Of a stretch of DNA of 43,860 bases, positions 41,524 to 43,860 are shown in pieces. The stretch covers positions 1 through 43,860 of the forward strand of contig JAADGS010000035.1 in the NCBI GenBank assembly GCA_013152275.1, written 5' to 3'. Under the pieces are notes generated by a model. That model worked only from the letters and a program-made list of their open reading frames with translations, had not been told where the DNA came from and ran no database searches. Source of the DNA: Actinomycetota bacterium (GTDB lineage Bacteria; Actinomycetota; Acidimicrobiia; Spongiisociales; UBA4744). Numbering within the stretch: position 1 is the first letter of the stretch; each line of letters opens with the position of its first letter. Position numbers and translations under genes: made by a program.

Positions 41524-41543
41524 CGTATGGCATGAAACATACG
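41524..41543. promoter_or_regulatory. palindrome over the vapB start codon
   Basis: The inverted repeat CGTATG-GCATGAAA-CATACG spans the ATG of the antitoxin gene at 41532. Two direct GTATGGCA copies (41513-41520 and 41525-41532) are 12 bp apart, and a third lies at 41377-41384 near the integrase start. This is a likely VapBC autorepression site and may also affect the divergent integrase. Confidence 0.6.
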
Positions 41544-41762
41544 ACGATCTACCTCCCTGAGGATCTGAAGCGGCGCCTCGAGCAGGTCGCTCGCCGGGAG
41601 CGGCGGACCGAGGCCGACGTGATCCGCGAGGCGTTGGCGGACGCGCCGGCCATGCGGGAGCGTCCCCGACCGACGGTCCCCCTGTCCGAGGCGGGGCTGG
41701 GCGATCCGACGATCGCCGAACGGGTCGATGAGCTGCTCGCCGAGGGATTCGGGCGGTCGTGA
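41532..41762 (+). CDS. vapB: VapB-type ribbon-helix-helix antitoxin
   Basis: A 76-residue protein with an N-terminal ribbon-helix-helix DNA-binding domain (HTTIYLPEDLKRRLEQVA, then EADVIREALADA) and a C-terminal toxin-neutralising tail. The ATG at 41532 is chosen because it gives the RHH start exactly; the longer frame adds unrelated residues. Its TGA overlaps the toxin GTG. It should bind the palindrome over its own start. Confidence 0.88.
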   Translation: MKHTTIYLPEDLKRRLEQVARRERRTEADVIREALADAPAMRERPRPTVPLSEAGLGDPTIAERVDELLAEGFGRS

Positions 41763-42178
41763 TCATCCTCGAAACCAGCGGTGTGCTCGCCGCGCCGTTC
41801 CCCGACCAGCGGGACCATGCGAGCGCCCGCGCTGCGCTCGAGGCAGCCGACGGTCCCCTTGTGCTGTCACCCTTCGTCTTGGCCGAGCTGGGCTACTTCG
41901 TTGCGGGCAGGGCCGGCGTCGACATCGAGCAGCGCCTGCTCGCCGACGTCGCTGCCGGCGCGTACACGCTCGCCTCCTTCGGATCTGCCGACGTGGCTGC
42001 GGCGAGCGAGGTGATCGCACGGTACGCAGATCTTGGTCTCGGCCTCACGGATGCTTCGTTGGTTGTGCTCGCCGACCGGTTCGACACCGATCGGATCCTC
42101 ACGCTGGACCACCGACGGTTCCGGACGGTGACGGGCAGGGCGGGGAAGCCGTTCCGGCTGCTGCCGGCCGACGCTTGA
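41759..42178 (+). CDS. vapC: VapC-type PIN-domain toxin
   Basis: A 139-residue PIN ribonuclease toxin, starting at a GTG coupled to vapB. Conserved acids are Glu43 (LAELGYF), Asp98 (GLTDASLVVLA) and Asp117 (LTLDHRRF). The first acidic residue, usually Asp in a D-T/S-S motif, is Glu5 (IILETSG), which may weaken metal binding. VapC toxins cleave tRNA or rRNA. The pair sits next to a recombinase and a putative nuclease. Confidence 0.87.
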   Translation: MIILETSGVLAAPFPDQRDHASARAALEAADGPLVLSPFVLAELGYFVAGRAGVDIEQRLLADVAAGAYTLASFGSADVAAASEVIARYADLGLGLTDASLVVLADRFDTDRILTLDHRRFRTVTGRAGKPFRLLPADA

Positions 42179-42216
42179 AACCGCTGCACCGGAGATCGTG
42201 ATGTCGGTCATCGAGT

Positions 42217-42249
42217 GTCGATGGGCGCGGGCTGTTGCTGTCCATCGAC
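42217..42249. terminator. inverted repeat between vapC and convergent nuclease gene
   Basis: Arms GTCGATGG (42217-42224) and CCATCGAC (42242-42249) pair perfectly around 17 bases in the tail-to-tail gap. It could act as a two-way terminator; no T-run is present. Confidence 0.35.
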
Positions 42250-42307
42250 GCCGCACCTGTGGTCGCAGCAGCGGCAGAGAACCCGCGCAGGACGCGGAGG
42301 TCACCCG

Positions 42308-43612
42308 TCACCAAGGTCTGCGGGCGATCGCCTCGATCGGTTTCATGCCCTGTCCGAATCGGGCAATGGCCTCGCGGTTCTTCTTCAGCTCGCTGTAGGC
42401 GATGAAGTGAACGTCCAACACATCGACCACGTGGCTGAAGGCGGGACGCTTCAACTGGTCCCGAGCTGCAGCCTCGCGGGAATCGGGGGCGACCAGGAAC
42501 AGCGACAGCCGGTCGTGTTTCAGGCCGAGCGCCAGGTCCGACATCCGCAGGATCCCGGAGTAGATCGAGGTCGTATGCTCGACCTCGAAGGCGGCTACGA
42601 CGCGGCCGGTCGTCGAGTCGACCCAGAGCACGTCGATCAGCCGGATCGCATCGAATGACGGCGTCTCCTCCAACGCGTTCGGGAGGCATTCGAGGCAGCC
42701 GTCGGCCAGGCGCCCTCCGTCGTAGTGACGGTTCACGTCGTTGGCGGCGATCCACACGTCGAATCCCACGGCTTTCCCCAGATCCCGTAGCCATCCCTGG
42801 ATCTCGGTATGGGTGAGGTCCTCCTCGTGGGCGGCCTGAATCGCGCGGTCGGCGCGGTCCGACTCGGCACGGACCCGGGCGAGGTCCTCCTCCCATCGAG
42901 CACGCGCCGCGTCATCCAACTCGCGCGGCGGTGGCGGATACCTCCCGGAGCCGACATCGAACAAGAAACCGCCGATCGCCCCGAGGTCGTTGGAGAGAAG
43001 ATCCCTGTACTTCGAATTCAGCTCCAGGATGCCGAGGCGCATGGCAAGGTACCCGTCCCAGCGGCCCATCCTCACTTTCGCCCCGGTCACGGCGTTGTAG
43101 CCCTTCACGATCGCGGTATTGAAAGGCGGGACCACGGTCGGGTGGAGAAAGTAGAGGATGTTGGAGGCGGCGGGACCGAGACCCTTGATCGCTGCGCGAT
43201 CCAGGGTCCGGATGGCCCCAAGGACCTCCGACTCCTCGCCGGAGCAGCAGGCGCACGTCTGGAGGAACCGGCCGAAAGCGAGCTGGTTCGCGCGATTCTC
43301 GTAGATGTCGGGGATACGTAGTTTCGGTTTCCAGAGGAAGGCGTGGTCGGCGCCCCGGAAGATCTGCCTCTGTTCGGCGATGGACTTCACGACCGTTTCG
43401 AGCGAGGAGCCCTTGTAGACGTTCCCGAACGTGCCTGCTTCGATCTCGTCGACCACGGCGGAAATGCCCTGCCCGATGGAACGGAAGTTCTTCAGCCGCT
43501 CTTCCCAGAGGAACCAGGTGCGGTAGGTGCCCAGCGGGTCCTCTCGCCAACGAGTGAGGAGACGCCGAAGGGGGTCGATCTCGGAGAGTGGCGGGTCGGT
43601 CGGGTCGTTCAA
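42308..43612 (-). CDS. putative PD-(D/E)XK nuclease, orphan
   Basis: A 434-residue protein I recognise only in outline. The C-terminal part has a PD-(D/E)XK-like arrangement: Asp327 (RLIDVLWVDS), then Glu343 and Glu345 (AFEVEHTTSIYSGILRMSDL), preceded by the conserved HTEIQGWLRDLGKAVGFDVW. A central IKGLGPAASNILYFLHP looks like a helix-hairpin-helix DNA contact. The Lys of the classic motif is replaced by Glu-His. The TTG start follows GAGGAG. No methyltransferase is seen on either side, so it is either a solitary defence nuclease or part of a system beyond the right edge. Confidence 0.6.
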   Translation of the reverse strand: MNDPTDPPLSEIDPLRRLLTRWREDPLGTYRTWFLWEERLKNFRSIGQGISAVVDEIEAGTFGNVYKGSSLETVVKSIAEQRQIFRGADHAFLWKPKLRIPDIYENRANQLAFGRFLQTCACCSGEESEVLGAIRTLDRAAIKGLGPAASNILYFLHPTVVPPFNTAIVKGYNAVTGAKVRMGRWDGYLAMRLGILELNSKYRDLLSNDLGAIGGFLFDVGSGRYPPPPRELDDAARARWEEDLARVRAESDRADRAIQAAHEEDLTHTEIQGWLRDLGKAVGFDVWIAANDVNRHYDGGRLADGCLECLPNALEETPSFDAIRLIDVLWVDSTTGRVVAAFEVEHTTSIYSGILRMSDLALGLKHDRLSLFLVAPDSREAAARDQLKRPAFSHVVDVLDVHFIAYSELKKNREAIARFGQGMKPIEAIARRPW

Positions 43613-43860
43613 CTTGCTCCTCTACGAACCATGAAATGGCATGGCAGATGCCAGTCGGAGAGTACACCGCCCGTCCGCCTTATGACCGTGAACGTGTCCA
43701 TCCATTCGAGTGCCGGGTCCTTCGTCGTGGCAGAAGGCGGAGCCCTTGATGCCGTGCTTTCCCGGTCCGTGTCGGCGGCACTCTCTGGGTATGTCGCATC
43801 TTGTCGCGACAGTCGCCGCTGTCTTCGCTTGGGTGGTTTGCAGCGTCGGGCTTCGGACGG
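43613..43860. other. right-edge region without confident gene
   Basis: A frame on the plus strand opens at ATG 43682 and stays open to the window end (59 codons), but it has no ribosome site and no recognisable motif. The stretch also holds the presumed promoter of the leftward nuclease gene. Confidence 0.4.

Noticed and set aside
43682-43860. Partial gene at the right edge on the plus strand
   Set aside because: Only 59 open codons, no ribosome site, and no recognisable motif.
1-43860. CRISPR arrays, rRNA, tRNA and insertion sequences
   Set aside because: No regularly spaced repeats, no cloverleaf-like or rRNA-like segments and no transposase were seen by eye; a covariance-model search would be needed to exclude small RNAs.

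Overview
The window reads as a chromosomal segment of a high-GC Gram-positive bacterium of the phylum Actinomycetota. The evidence is the strong G+C bias, frequent GTG/TTG starts, lipoproteins with Thr-rich linkers after the lipobox, an actinobacterial-style inositol operon and a RecQ helicase with a phosphoribosyltransferase-like tail. A class such as Acidimicrobiia is plausible but not proven. There are no rRNA genes, no tRNA genes that I can see, and no CRISPR array. Most of the window is catabolic and transport genes in tightly overlapping operons.

Region A (1-11341, + strand) is a long carbohydrate or nucleoside operon. It holds the C-terminal part of a DhaL-type kinase subunit, a fucose/arabinose-isomerase-like enzyme, a YnjBCD-type ABC importer (lipoprotein, two permeases, ATPase), a LacD-like class I aldolase, a nucleoside hydrolase, a nucleoside-phosphorylase-like protein and a TPP-dependent E1 alpha/beta pair with no E2 or E3 beside it. 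The set suggests uptake of a glycosylated or nucleoside-like compound, base release, aldose-ketose isomerisation, phosphorylation and aldol cleavage.

Region B (11442-20789) is a myo-inositol catabolic locus. Leftward are iolD, then a LacI-family regulator, an MmsA/IolA dehydrogenase, an unrecognised 88-residue protein and an inositol-monophosphatase-family enzyme. Rightward are iolE, iolC and iolB. Two identical 14-bp palindromes (15136-15149 and 17448-17461) sit before the regulator gene and in the iolE-side promoter, and are very likely its operators. Two rightward genes survive only as in-frame remnants: a 36-codon stub with a Rossmann start where iolG is expected, and a 115-codon ORF that keeps the C-terminal part of what looks like the Cgl0159-type aldolase.

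Region C (20939-23949) is a two-gene unit: RecQ fused to a phosphoribosyltransferase-like domain, followed by a DprA-like protein. It resembles the PRTase + DprA logic of ShosTA-type conflict systems.

Region D (24358-40523) is the most unusual part and looks like one catabolic system. It encodes a family VIII esterase/beta-lactamase-like hydrolase, E1 beta, E1 alpha and a free-standing lipoyl domain without E2/E3, an SDR, a PEP-synthase-type ATP-binding protein and a separately encoded phosphohistidine partner, two HAD-IIA phosphatases, a VOC protein, a Liv-type ABC importer with a permease-ATPase fusion, an aldehyde dehydrogenase and an HpaR-like MarR regulator. The split ATP-binding/phosphohistidine pair resembles phenylphosphate synthase, but no UbiD-like carboxylase is present, so the acceptor is unknown.

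Region E (40735-43612) is accessory: a catalytic-domain-only tyrosine recombinase, a VapBC toxin-antitoxin pair with a palindrome over its start codon, and an orphan PD-(D/E)XK-like nuclease.
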